Virus record (IMG/VR): IMGVR_UViG_3300020603_000033
Location: 1-46,277 of that record
Source of the DNA: a virus
Length of the DNA stretch: 46,277 bases
Direction: 5' to 3' (one strand)
Below, one piece after another: positions 22,922-31,043 of the stretch. Position 1 is the first letter of the stretch, and each line of letters begins with the position of its first letter. A model generated the notes under the pieces. The model had not been told where the DNA came from. It searched no databases and worked only from the letters and a program-made list of their open reading frames with translations. The position numbers and the translations under genes were made by a program.

Positions 22922-23923
22922 ATGGCCACGTTGGACCTTGGCGCAGCCAATGGGCTGATTCGCCAACTCTTCCTGCCGAAGATCATCGACACCGTGACTC
23001 GGAGCAATCCCCTGTTCCTGATGATGCGAGACCGGGGCGAGCGCTTCGAGGGCGGGGAGATGATCTCGACGCCCATCATGTATGGGGAGTACCAGGAGGG
23101 CGAGGGCGGGTCGTTCGGCGACGAGGACGACAACATGCCGTCTGAGGCGGGCGACGACGCCGCGGCGGTTTCGTTCGACTGGGCCTCATACGCCCAGCCA
23201 GTCCGAGTCACCCTCCGCGACCTCGCCAAGTTCGCCTCTTCGGAGGCGGCCGCCGTCCGACTACTCCGCATACGCTCACAGTCCGCAGGCATGAAGATGG
23301 CCGACCGATTCGGAGACCACCTCTACGCACCGGTGGGCCACGATGCTACGGACATCCTGTCCATCCCGGACATCTTCGATGACACGATCACCTACGGGAT
23401 GATCGACCGGGCAGGGGCCGGCAACGGCTTCTGGAAGGCGAAGCACGTCGATGCCTCGACCGACGGCACGACCTCCACGGCGATCTCGCTCCGAAAGGTG
23501 CACGACACCATCGAGGAGGCGACGGAAGGCAACATCCGGCCCAGCATCGGCATCACTGACCAGGCCCTCTACAACCGCATCTGGGACCTCCAGATGGACA
23601 AGATGCGGTACACCGACAAGGCAGTGCTCGACTACGGCGGCTTCACGGGCGTCGTGGTCGACGGTGTACCGATCTTCAAGGACTCGCACGCGGACAATGG
23701 CGGCGTGGACGGTTCGAGCAACACCCGCCACATCCTGCGATTCCTCAACCTCGACTTCATCCACTGGATCGGGCACGACGACTTCAACTTCGTCGTGACC
23801 GATCTGGACTTCGTGAACAAGATGAGCGTCGTGCTGCTGAGCCACATCCTGTGGTTCGGGCAGTTCTACTGCGACAACCCGCGGTACCAGGCCGAGCTCA
23901 TCAACGCCAAGTCCACCGCCTAA
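22922..23923 (+). CDS. Major capsid protein
   Basis: A 333-residue protein with N-terminal SNPLFLMMRDRGERFEGGEM and PIMYGEYQEGEG, then FDWASYAQPVRVTLRDLAKF, the middle DNIRPSIGITDQALYNRIWD-like region (here EGNIRPSIGITDQALYNRIW) and VDGVPIFKDSHAD, ending with QFYCDNPRYQAEL. This pattern is found in HK97-fold capsid proteins of many phages (start, E-loop-like acidic stretch, P-domain with VDG.PI..D). No long N-terminal delta domain is visible, consistent with the separate scaffold gene upstream. It builds the icosahedral shell. Confidence 0.84.
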   Translation: MATLDLGAANGLIRQLFLPKIIDTVTRSNPLFLMMRDRGERFEGGEMISTPIMYGEYQEGEGGSFGDEDDNMPSEAGDDAAAVSFDWASYAQPVRVTLRDLAKFASSEAAAVRLLRIRSQSAGMKMADRFGDHLYAPVGHDATDILSIPDIFDDTITYGMIDRAGAGNGFWKAKHVDASTDGTTSTAISLRKVHDTIEEATEGNIRPSIGITDQALYNRIWDLQMDKMRYTDKAVLDYGGFTGVVVDGVPIFKDSHADNGGVDGSSNTRHILRFLNLDFIHWIGHDDFNFVVTDLDFVNKMSVVLLSHILWFGQFYCDNPRYQAELINAKSTA

Positions 23924-23938
23924 GAGGAGGGTACTGAC

Positions 23939-24940
23939 ATGCTTCCGATCCCAGGACAGTACACTCTCTCGACGAAGACGCAGAACCCGCGCCACACGCT
24001 CGGTGCGCGCGTCGAGGGCCACATGGGCACGGTATTCCGGTACGCTCGCGCACTGGAATCCATCACCCGTGGCCAACTCGTCGGTCCTCGCGTCTACGCC
24101 ACCATCAGCACCGGCATCACCGCGGCCGCGAACACCCGGACGTTCACGTCCTCGGGCTCCACGTTCACCAAGCGCGTGACCAGACCGGATGGGACGGTCA
24201 CGACGTGGGAGGCGCCTGCCATCGGCTCGATCCTCCACGTCAGCGCAGGCACGGGCAAGGAGCAGTTCGCGCGGGTGACCGACGTGCTGAGCACCACGAA
24301 GCTGGGCGTCAAGGTCATCGGCCGTACGAACGGCACGTGGGGCACCGCATTGGCGGCCACAGACACGGTTCGCATCGTCGAACCGTGCGTCGTTCAGTAC
24401 GACGTGGACGACGCCTACGGGCTGCCGCCCTACGGCTACGCCCTCGGCACGATCGCGTCGGGCGACTTCGCCTACTTCCTCGCAAGGGGGGTCGGCGAGT
24501 GCGTCCCGAACACGACCGTCGCGGGCGTCCGGCTGATCCCGAGCCCCACCGCGGGCCAGGTCGAGCCCTGCGAGCTCTTCGGCAGCGCAACGTGGGACGC
24601 GGGAGCGATCGCCGACGGCGACGAGGAGGCCAAGGAGGTAACCGTCACAGGTGCCGCCCTGGGCGACTTCGTTCAGGCGTCGTTGTCCATCGACGTGGCA
24701 GACCTGGCGCTTGTGGCAGCCGTCACCGCCGCCAACACCGTCACCGCGCTACTCCTCAACAACACCGGCGGCGCCATCGACTTGGCCTCCGCGACGATCT
24801 ACGTCCACGTGGACAAGCGGTTCACCGCAGCCCGAACCTTCGACTGCGGCGTTCTGCTGTCCGCGCCTGGCACAGCGGGCGACCAGGGGTTGGTGCTCTG
24901 CGATCTGCTGTCGGGTGTCGAGGGGAACTGGTACTTCTAA
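23939..24940 (+). CDS. Head structural protein after the capsid gene
   Basis: A 333-residue protein after AGGAGG. Beta-rich and Thr/Ala/Gly-rich throughout (GITAAANTRTFTSSGSTFTK, then VEPCVVQYDVDDAYGLPPYG and LALVAAVTAANTVTALLLNN). The likely role is a capsid decoration or minor head protein, from its place directly after the major capsid gene. It has no similarity I can name. It is the last gene before the broken glycosyltransferase start at 24965. Confidence 0.62.
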   Translation: MLPIPGQYTLSTKTQNPRHTLGARVEGHMGTVFRYARALESITRGQLVGPRVYATISTGITAAANTRTFTSSGSTFTKRVTRPDGTVTTWEAPAIGSILHVSAGTGKEQFARVTDVLSTTKLGVKVIGRTNGTWGTALAATDTVRIVEPCVVQYDVDDAYGLPPYGYALGTIASGDFAYFLARGVGECVPNTTVAGVRLIPSPTAGQVEPCELFGSATWDAGAIADGDEEAKEVTVTGAALGDFVQASLSIDVADLALVAAVTAANTVTALLLNNTGGAIDLASATIYVHVDKRFTAARTFDCGVLLSAPGTAGDQGLVLCDLLSGVEGNWYF

Positions 24941-24964
24941 CTCACACAGGCAGTGGGCCCGACG

Positions 24965-25149
24965 ATGCGCATGGCTCTGTGGCACGAGGGCGGCCTTGGG
25001 GACGCAATCGACGCTGCACACCTAGCCGTGGCGCTTCGTCGGGCTCGCCAGCCTGACTACACTATGAGGGCGACGAAGAAGCCGTGGCACTGATCGCGGC
25101 GGAGCACTACGAGACGGTGGCGCACTTCGGGTATCACTTCGGAGCATAG
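24965..25149 (+). pseudogene. Broken duplicate start of a GT9-type gene
   Basis: Begins MRMALWHEGGLGDAIDAAHL and AVALRRARQPD, matching the first 31 residues of the gene at 25153 at about 26 positions, then diverges and stops at 25091. From about 25050 a second frame reads HYEGDEEAVALIAAEHYETV to a TAG at 25147, looking like the end of another protein. This is a deletion scar: the N terminus of one homologue joined out of frame to an unknown C-terminal piece. The codons are GC-rich like the phage core, unlike the intact gene that follows. Confidence 0.65.
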
Positions 25150-25152
25150 GTC

Positions 25153-27249
25153 ATGCGCATGGCGCTGTGGCATCTGGGGGGATTAGGAGATGTAGTCGAT
25201 GCTGCCCACCTCGCCGTGGCGCTGCGACGGGCCTACCAACCGGACCACCTTGCCTGCTACGTGCGCAACCTCGAACAAATCGACCTGCTCTTCTGTCTAC
25301 GCTACGACGGCGCGCCTATTTTTGATAGGGTACTCCTGACCACATTACCTTGGGCTGATGGAGTACTACATGAGGCGCCTCGCTGGGATGTCTTCGTAGA
25401 TTGGCGGCCCTACGTTGCCAGCTTTTACGAACGACTCGGCGACTTTCCCCGCTCTGATGACGTGGTGATGGTTCGGACCAACCCCCTACGCAAGCCATGG
25501 CTACGGGCGTACAACGCGCCCAGATCGCTGTACTGCGCTCAGTTCCTAGACTCTTACGCGCTTCCAGTGCACCAGATAGCCTGTAGGGCGCTAGGAATAG
25601 ATACTGCGCCGATAGGATCATTACACCTAGCCCCCCCGCGCGACAGGCACCCGGCCCTTCGCCTTCTTGAGCGACTATCGTACATAACGCTGGCCACGGG
25701 CAGCGACGCGCAGACGAACGCGCGAACGCCGCAGACTAAGGAGTGGCGCCCTGAGAAGTGGCGCACGCTCGTCGCGGCCATTCGCAAGTCCCACCCACAC
25801 CTTCCGATTCTTCAGGTGGGTTTACGCGACGAGGACTATATCCCTGGCGCCATCAATCTACTGGGCAGAACCTCCATACCCAGACTGCTCCGGATTCTCT
25901 CGGGAAGCATGCTCCATCTATGCTGCGAGAATGGGACGGCCCGAATGGCGCGCGTGGCCGGAACACAAAGTGTGGTCCTTTACGGACCTACCAGCCCCCA
26001 GCTATTCGGCCTGCAAGGCAACATAGCCATCACATCCAAAGCGTGCGAGCCCTGCTTCATGCGCACGCCAAGTTGGGCAACCCAATGCCGATACGATTGG
26101 GATAGTGAATGTCTGAACGGCATCAACCCTAGCGCAGTAGCCCATGTCGTAACGAAGACCCTGGAGCCGAAAGTGGTTGCCGCCATGCCTACCCAGGCCA
26201 ACGTGGTCGCCCAGCGCCCCCGTCTACGGCGCAAGGCCCCCGTCACGGCGGCGCTTTCCCACATGGGCGGACTTGGTGACCTATGTGATGGGGCTATCAT
26301 CGGCGCCGCGATCAGAGAGCAAGAGCACCCCGACCGACTGGTGGCTTACCACGAAACGATCAGAGGAGAGACGTCGGCGGACCTAATGTGCGCCTTCCGC
26401 TATCAGGGACGTCCACTCTACGACGCCATCATACCCTGGGGAGACTTCCACTTCGCCGAGGTGCTAGAGAGGGATGGGCACAAATGGCCGTTGTTCTATG
26501 ATTGGCGGCCGTACGCCGGCATGGTTTACCGCTTCGGGCGCCCAGTTTCTGGATTTGACGATAGTACGTATGCCCGCATGTATCGCGAGCCGCTTAGTGA
26601 TGCTATCCACGACGCCGCCCGCATGAAGAAGTCAAACCGGGACATGGGATTCGAGACACTGGGACTGACTCCTGTCTCACCTACCATCGTCACGATAGAC
26701 ATGCCCGCTGCCTACGCCGTGCCCAGGTATCCCTACATTTCTATCTGCAACGGAGTAGATCCCTACGCAAGCCCCTTCGGCGTGTCTGTCAAGCAGTACC
26801 CCATTGACCTGTGGGCTCGCGCGGTATCTCTGATATCCGCGCGACTTCCGGGAGTACGGCTCCTGCAATTGGGCTTGTCGCACGAGGCCCCGATCCCCGG
26901 CACCGAGAACCTACTTGGGCGCACGTCATTCTGGAACTACCTGGCTCTTCTCCAGGGATCGCGTATTCATATTGCGACCGAAGGGGGCTCCGTACGATTG
27001 GCTCACTTACTCGGAACCCGTAGCGTTGTTCTCTTCGGGCCTACACCGGTCCATATGTTCGCACTACCGGGTAATTGGGACGTACGCTCCACCGTCTGTG
27101 AGCCATGCATATGGGCGTCATCGGCCTGGCTCACGAACTGCCACGCCAAACGTTCATGCGCCTGTCTACGCGAGCTCCCGCCCAGCACCATCGCCGATGC
27201 CGCGCTCGAAGCGTTCCACGCGCCCGAGATGGAGACATCACATGCCTGA
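25153..27249 (+). CDS. Tandem GT9 (heptosyltransferase-like) glycosyltransferase
   Basis: A 698-residue protein with two repeats, about residues 1-345 and 370-698. Each opens with a GGLGD strand-loop-helix (HLGGLGDVVDAAHLAVALRR; HMGGLGDLCDGAIIGAAIRE) and has VDWRPY or YDWRPY near residue 90 of the repeat. Each ends with the family-9 nucleotide-sugar site: NLLGRTSIPRLLRIL with HLCCENGTARMARVAG and VVLYGPTSP in the first, and NLLGRTSFWNYLALLQ with IATEGGSVRLAHLLG and VVLFGPTPV in the second. The pattern is that of the waaF/waaC group, which transfers heptose from ADP-heptose. A tandem fusion could add two sugars or pair an active with a regulatory half. It is lower in GC than the head genes. 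Confidence 0.75.
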   Translation: MRMALWHLGGLGDVVDAAHLAVALRRAYQPDHLACYVRNLEQIDLLFCLRYDGAPIFDRVLLTTLPWADGVLHEAPRWDVFVDWRPYVASFYERLGDFPRSDDVVMVRTNPLRKPWLRAYNAPRSLYCAQFLDSYALPVHQIACRALGIDTAPIGSLHLAPPRDRHPALRLLERLSYITLATGSDAQTNARTPQTKEWRPEKWRTLVAAIRKSHPHLPILQVGLRDEDYIPGAINLLGRTSIPRLLRILSGSMLHLCCENGTARMARVAGTQSVVLYGPTSPQLFGLQGNIAITSKACEPCFMRTPSWATQCRYDWDSECLNGINPSAVAHVVTKTLEPKVVAAMPTQANVVAQRPRLRRKAPVTAALSHMGGLGDLCDGAIIGAAIREQEHPDRLVAYHETIRGETSADLMCAFRYQGRPLYDAIIPWGDFHFAEVLERDGHKWPLFYDWRPYAGMVYRFGRPVSGFDDSTYARMYREPLSDAIHDAARMKKSNRDMGFETLGLTPVSPTIVTIDMPAAYAVPRYPYISICNGVDPYASPFGVSVKQYPIDLWARAVSLISARLPGVRLLQLGLSHEAPIPGTENLLGRTSFWNYLALLQGSRIHIATEGGSVRLAHLLGTRSVVLFGPTPVHMFALPGNWDVRSTVCEPCIWASSAWLTNCHAKRSCACLRELPPSTIADAALEAFHAPEMETSHA

Positions 27250-27874
27250 CCTATCTTTCGTGGGCACCCCAGTCGATGCCCTCTCGATCATACGCAAGGA
27301 GACCATGCGGCGTCCCACAGGAGAATACCGGGAGATCATCGCGCCGGCGCTACTTCACCTCTACCACCACGGATACCTGGGCGACATGCTTGAAATTGGC
27401 GTCGCCCAGGGTAACACCCAACGCCATCTTGCGCGGATTGCGCGTGACATGAATCGGCTACACGGCACGAACGTTCGCGCCTGGGGCATCGACAGAGCGG
27501 ATCGTCGCAATCTGAATGAGAATGAGATGATCCGCATGGACCAACTCCTCGCCGAGCTCTACCTAGAGGATTGCCGCCCGCATATCGTGCTCAGCGACTC
27601 TACCGACTGCCGCGATCTTGCAGGCATCTTCAACCTGGTGTTCCTTTTCGTGGACGGAGGTCATGACTACGCGACCACCCTCAGTGACTTGCAGACCTTC
27701 GTGCCCTGCGTGCTGCCTGGGGGGATCATCGCCGTACACGATGCCGAACCCGGTTTCGACCCCAACAGAGCCCTTACGGACTTCCTTTCCTCCTACACCC
27801 ACATCGCAGACTACTTTGTCCACGACCCGCCGGACCGCGTAGACCCAGCGGTATGGTACGGGGTACATGCCTAG
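27242..27874 (+). CDS. SAM-dependent methyltransferase
   Basis: A 210-residue class I methyltransferase of the Methyltransf_24 or sugar-cluster type. Motif I LEIGVAQGNTQRHL (residues 50-63) binds SAM; LFVDGGHDYATTLSDLQTFV (132-151) and PGGIIAVHDAEPGF (156-169) match the acidic and post-motif strands, with a possible metal site in the Asp/His pairs. Such enzymes methylate sugars or amino sugars in polysaccharide and glycopeptide loci. Its ATG overlaps the end of the tandem glycosyltransferase by 8 bases, so it belongs to the same sugar operon. Confidence 0.78.
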   Translation: MPDLSFVGTPVDALSIIRKETMRRPTGEYREIIAPALLHLYHHGYLGDMLEIGVAQGNTQRHLARIARDMNRLHGTNVRAWGIDRADRRNLNENEMIRMDQLLAELYLEDCRPHIVLSDSTDCRDLAGIFNLVFLFVDGGHDYATTLSDLQTFVPCVLPGGIIAVHDAEPGFDPNRALTDFLSSYTHIADYFVHDPPDRVDPAVWYGVHA

Positions 27875-27885
27875 GGGCCGGCTCC

Positions 27886-28977
27886 ATGCACGATCTGCGC
27901 GTCCTACACGTACAGGCATTCCCACCTCACCAGCACGGCACTTGGTGGGACCTCACATCGTTCCCAGAAGACCACCGGTGCCACTGGGGAGTCTCCGCGG
28001 CGGTATCTCTCGAAGGCGGTTTCTGGGGCGAGTGCGACCTTGCCTATGTTCGAGAAACAGCGCAGGCATGCAATCCCCAGTTGATCTACCTGGGATTTCC
28101 AGACGCATGGACCAACGCACACCTGCCGGAGGTCCCGAGGCTTCACATGGCCATTGATGCTGCCCATTCTCTGGGATTACCGGTCCTTAGTTATCTAGAA
28201 CCCGACCAACTTGACTTTCTCTTCAGTGACAGCGCCTTGGCAGTGGAGTTCACGAAACTGCTGGACAAGTTAGACGGTATTCTAGTATGCGCGGACGGTC
28301 CGATGGCCCTACTACCTCATATCACCTCGACCCCGCTGTACTGGTGGGAGCGTTGCTCTGAAGTCTGCCGACAACTAGCCGGGAGCCCCTACCCCGACGG
28401 TCCACGAGATCTGATTGCGGTGGTCGCCTTTCACTCCGGATGGCCAGGCCGTCGATGCGGGGGCACGATCCACAACTACCTCGTGCTCAAGCCGCTCCTA
28501 GAGCGGCACCCGGACCTCACGTTATGGGCACTGAAGGGCCTACATGGCACCGAAGACCCGTACATTGACTATCTTGGCCTACGTGGGCGCTGTCTTCCAG
28601 CGTACTCGTACTCTAGGGGCCTACGCCCATGGCGGGACATTATCGCGATGCTACACCGCACCAAGCTGGCTGTACATCTCGAGGCGTACGATAGCCGTTC
28701 ACAGTTTCTACTCGAGTGCGCGGCGTGCGGTGTGCCCTGCGTCACGAATGCCTGCCCCCAGGCAGCTAAGTACCTGGAGATTGGTCGTCAGGTCCGCACC
28801 ATGTGGGATATAGGAGCCGCGATCGAGTACGGATCGCTGCTTCTCGATGACCACATCGCATGGGAAACCGAAAGTCGTCGCCTCTTCGCAGCGTCCAAGG
28901 CCAACGACATAACAATGACGGATCGCATCTTTCGGGCTGTGATTGCCCGCGGTATCCAACCGCATCGGGGCGAATAG
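27886..28977 (+). CDS. GT4-like glycosyltransferase
   Basis: A 363-residue protein. It lacks a recognised N-terminal signature but the C-terminal half matches the GT-B fold donor-binding end. RPWRDIIAMLHRTKLAVHLE precedes SRSQFLLECAACGVPCVTNA (the E-x7-E-like segment with the G-P-V/C turn) and a final IEYGSLLLDDHIAWETESRR. This is the usual GT4/GT1 arrangement for transfer of a sugar from a nucleotide donor. The N half has Trp/His-rich HQHGTWWDLTSFPEDH. The start is the ATG 11 bases after the methyltransferase stop. It is probably part of the same sugar-transfer pathway; acceptor unknown. Confidence 0.62.
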   Translation: MHDLRVLHVQAFPPHQHGTWWDLTSFPEDHRCHWGVSAAVSLEGGFWGECDLAYVRETAQACNPQLIYLGFPDAWTNAHLPEVPRLHMAIDAAHSLGLPVLSYLEPDQLDFLFSDSALAVEFTKLLDKLDGILVCADGPMALLPHITSTPLYWWERCSEVCRQLAGSPYPDGPRDLIAVVAFHSGWPGRRCGGTIHNYLVLKPLLERHPDLTLWALKGLHGTEDPYIDYLGLRGRCLPAYSYSRGLRPWRDIIAMLHRTKLAVHLEAYDSRSQFLLECAACGVPCVTNACPQAAKYLEIGRQVRTMWDIGAAIEYGSLLLDDHIAWETESRRLFAASKANDITMTDRIFRAVIARGIQPHRGE

Positions 28978-28994
28978 ATGGCGAGGGGCGCTGG

Positions 28995-29141
28995 ATGCGT
29001 AGTATCCTGATCCACATAGCCGCCATGATCGCGGCGGCCTTATTGCCATTCTACGAAGTGACCTATCGCCGGGACCTGGGCAACTGGCGGCGTGACTGCT
29101 CATGCGTGGGAGACATCAGTTCATGGCAGGATGGACAGTAG
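28995..29141 (+). CDS. Small protein ending at an in-frame amber codon
   Basis: A 48-residue protein starting MRSILIHIAAMIAAALLPFY after GAGGGG. It has an N-terminal hydrophobic helix followed by a charged stretch (EVTYRRDLGNWRRDCSCVGD) with two cysteines. It stops at TAG (29139-29141), but the same frame continues for 44 sense codons in protein-like sequence to a TGA that overlaps the next ATG. The complete frame (93 residues plus the amber) fits the operon far better than the short form, so it is either interrupted or read through. Confidence 0.5.
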   Translation: MRSILIHIAAMIAAALLPFYEVTYRRDLGNWRRDCSCVGDISSWQDGQ

Positions 29142-29276
29142 AATGGTATTGAGGACGCTGCCTTCTGGCACTGGGAGTCTATGCGCCTCTTTCACGCTGC
29201 GAAGGCTTACGATCTGGACGACAGCCTCCGCATCCTCCGAGACATAATCCACACGTACCGAGAGGAGCACCCATGA
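29142..29276 (+). other. In-frame continuation after the amber codon
   Basis: Codons after the TAG at 29139 read NGIEDAAFWHWESMRLFHAA then KAYDLDDSLRILRDII to HTYREEHP and TGA. This is helical and charged and ends with the usual ATGA coupling to the LamG gene at 29273. An internal ATG at 29181 could start a 31-residue peptide, but it has no ribosome site. Nonsense mutation, suppression or readthrough would all explain it. Confidence 0.55.
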
Positions 29277-30037
29277 TACGCGCGATGATCTTGACTGCGA
29301 TGGTTTCTATCGCCGCTATGGCGCAGTGGTCCTTGCAGGACCTCCAGTTCCTGTACACCTTCGATGAGGGGCAAGGAGAGATCGTCGCAGACTCGTCTGG
29401 CAACGGGCGCGACGCAGAGCTCCAGGGAAAGGGGTCCACATGGACCACGGGGGTATTCGGCGCGGCGGTCAGCTTCTCGGGCATGGGGTGGGCAGAGGTG
29501 CCCGGTTGGAGCACCCCCGAGCTAGGCGACTTCACTCTCGGGTGTTGGGTGAGGCCCGCCGCACAGCAGCGGCAGTGGGCCACGATCCTCGACTCGCACC
29601 AGGCGCCCCCACAGCGCGGGCTTGCCTTCGAGCAGAACAGTATGGAGCACAACCTGTTCCACACCATCTGGGGCGATGGGAAGGATTGGAGCGGCGGCGC
29701 CATCCAGACCCAGTTGGAGCCCGACGTCTGGCAGCACTTCGTTGGCGTTCGGGTCGGGGGGATATCGACCCACTACATCAATGGAGAAGTCCTACACACA
29801 GGCCTTGCCGGCCTTGAGGCGCCCGTGATGGCAGGCACCGACAACTTCCGCATCGCCAACTGGGTCGGCAGCGGGCGCAACTTCGCGGGCGCCATAGACG
29901 AGGCGTTTCTGTACTCCCGCGCCCTCAGCGCAGACGAGGTACAGAAGCTGCACGACAAGGGATTCTCGAAGGCGCTTGATGTCGTGCCGGCGCGCACGTT
30001 GGCAACTACATGGGCGTCGCTTCGCACAGAGAAGTGA
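29273..30037 (+). CDS. Secreted LamG/concanavalin-like domain protein
   Basis: A 254-residue protein with a short signal-like start (MIRAMILTAMVSIAAMA, probable cleavage before QWS). A LamG fold follows: LYTFDEGQGEIVADSSGNGR at the start, FTLGCWVRPAAQQRQWATIL, INGEVLHTG and AIDEAFLYSRALSADEVQKL at the end. The final ALDVVPARTLATTWASLRT resembles the end of many Poribacteria or Planctomycete-type LamG proteins, where a short linker and TTWG.LK close the domain. LamG proteins bind glycans or proteins outside the cell. It is probably host-derived cargo; a role in the virion or in altering the host surface is possible. Confidence 0.72.
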   Translation: MIRAMILTAMVSIAAMAQWSLQDLQFLYTFDEGQGEIVADSSGNGRDAELQGKGSTWTTGVFGAAVSFSGMGWAEVPGWSTPELGDFTLGCWVRPAAQQRQWATILDSHQAPPQRGLAFEQNSMEHNLFHTIWGDGKDWSGGAIQTQLEPDVWQHFVGVRVGGISTHYINGEVLHTGLAGLEAPVMAGTDNFRIANWVGSGRNFAGAIDEAFLYSRALSADEVQKLHDKGFSKALDVVPARTLATTWASLRTEK

Positions 30038-30050
30038 GGGGTAAACCAAG

Positions 30051-31043
30051 ATGAAGATTGTCATCGTCGGGACCGATGGGCCTACCGATTACACCACGAG
30101 CACCGGCATCGTACTCCATGACTGGCGCGGCAGTATGCAGGCATCGGCCTCTGCACTGCTGCCATTCGTCGCCGAAGATGATGATCTGTGTGTTGTCGGG
30201 CGGATGCCCGCGAACCTGATGGCTCCGTACAAGGAATACATGAAGGCCCGGTATGAGGACCGGATATCCACACGGTACGTCATCCCAGGACCTGAGGCGA
30301 GGGCCCCAGGTCGCATGACCCAGGGCGGGGAACGATGGGTCGGCAATCTGGGGGGCTGCGCGAATGCGCTTCGATTCGAGGAACTGCCGCACGGGCTCTT
30401 CGACGGATGCCGCGCGGTCTTGTTCAACGCTGGGGGCCCGTACACCTACGAACCCAGGATGATCGAGCAGGTACGACAAGCGTGCCCTGGCGTCTTCATC
30501 CAGGTCGATCCTCATTGCTTGCTCTGGCATCTGGACGAAGAGTTCAACATCGTCTACGGGCCCTTGACCAACTGGGCCTACTACATGGGCATGGCAGACG
30601 TTGTGCAGTGCAACCGCGCAGAAGCCCAGATCTTGCTCCAGCGACACCCGAGCGAGCGCTTAGAGGCTGAGGAGCTTCTGCTGGGCCTGCATGCCGCAGG
30701 CCTCCCATGCCCAGTCGTCACCGACGCCGCCGAAGGCGCCTGCGTCCTACAGTACGATGGCTTCTCCCAGAGACCGATCGCGGAGCGGATCCCTGCGCCT
30801 GAGATCACGCAGATCATAGACGAGACCGGGTGCGGCGACGCATTCGGCGGCGCGTTCCTGAGTGGCAAACTTCGGGGGTACGGTAACATGGCATGCGGCC
30901 AGCTCGGATGCGCTTGCGGCACCTTGGCCTGCCAGTATCTAGGGTACCCAAGGCCCGGAGACATCACGAAGAAGAGCATCGAGTACGTGATGAGGACGAC
31001 CTATGCTCGTGACTACTCAGACAGTTTCTTTGCTCTGCGATGA
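30051..31043 (+). CDS. PfkB-family sugar kinase (HldE kinase-like)
   Basis: A 330-residue protein of the ribokinase/PfkB type. The second PfkB signature is clear: DETGCGDAFGGAFLSGKL (residues 257-274) with the anion-hole GCGD and the catalytic Asp263. VLFNAGGPYTYEPRM and DVVQCNRAEAQILL match the substrate-side strand and the NxxE metal segment (here NRAEA). The first PfkB signature (GG-N-A region) is represented by LGGCANALRFEE near residue 103. In bifunctional HldE this domain phosphorylates D-glycero-beta-D-manno-heptose 7-phosphate to the 1,7-bisphosphate. The following gene is the matching nucleotidyltransferase, overlapping by 41 bases. Other PfkB sugars (ribose, fructose) cannot be excluded. 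Confidence 0.75.
   Translation: MKIVIVGTDGPTDYTTSTGIVLHDWRGSMQASASALLPFVAEDDDLCVVGRMPANLMAPYKEYMKARYEDRISTRYVIPGPEARAPGRMTQGGERWVGNLGGCANALRFEELPHGLFDGCRAVLFNAGGPYTYEPRMIEQVRQACPGVFIQVDPHCLLWHLDEEFNIVYGPLTNWAYYMGMADVVQCNRAEAQILLQRHPSERLEAEELLLGLHAAGLPCPVVTDAAEGACVLQYDGFSQRPIAERIPAPEITQIIDETGCGDAFGGAFLSGKLRGYGNMACGQLGCACGTLACQYLGYPRPGDITKKSIEYVMRTTYARDYSDSFFALR

Noticed and set aside
28995-29276. Genome-wide recoding of TAG as a sense codon
   Set aside because: Several other genes end at TAG directly before the next ribosome site or start (for example at 7649, 18848, 22914 and 27874), so TAG works as a stop here.
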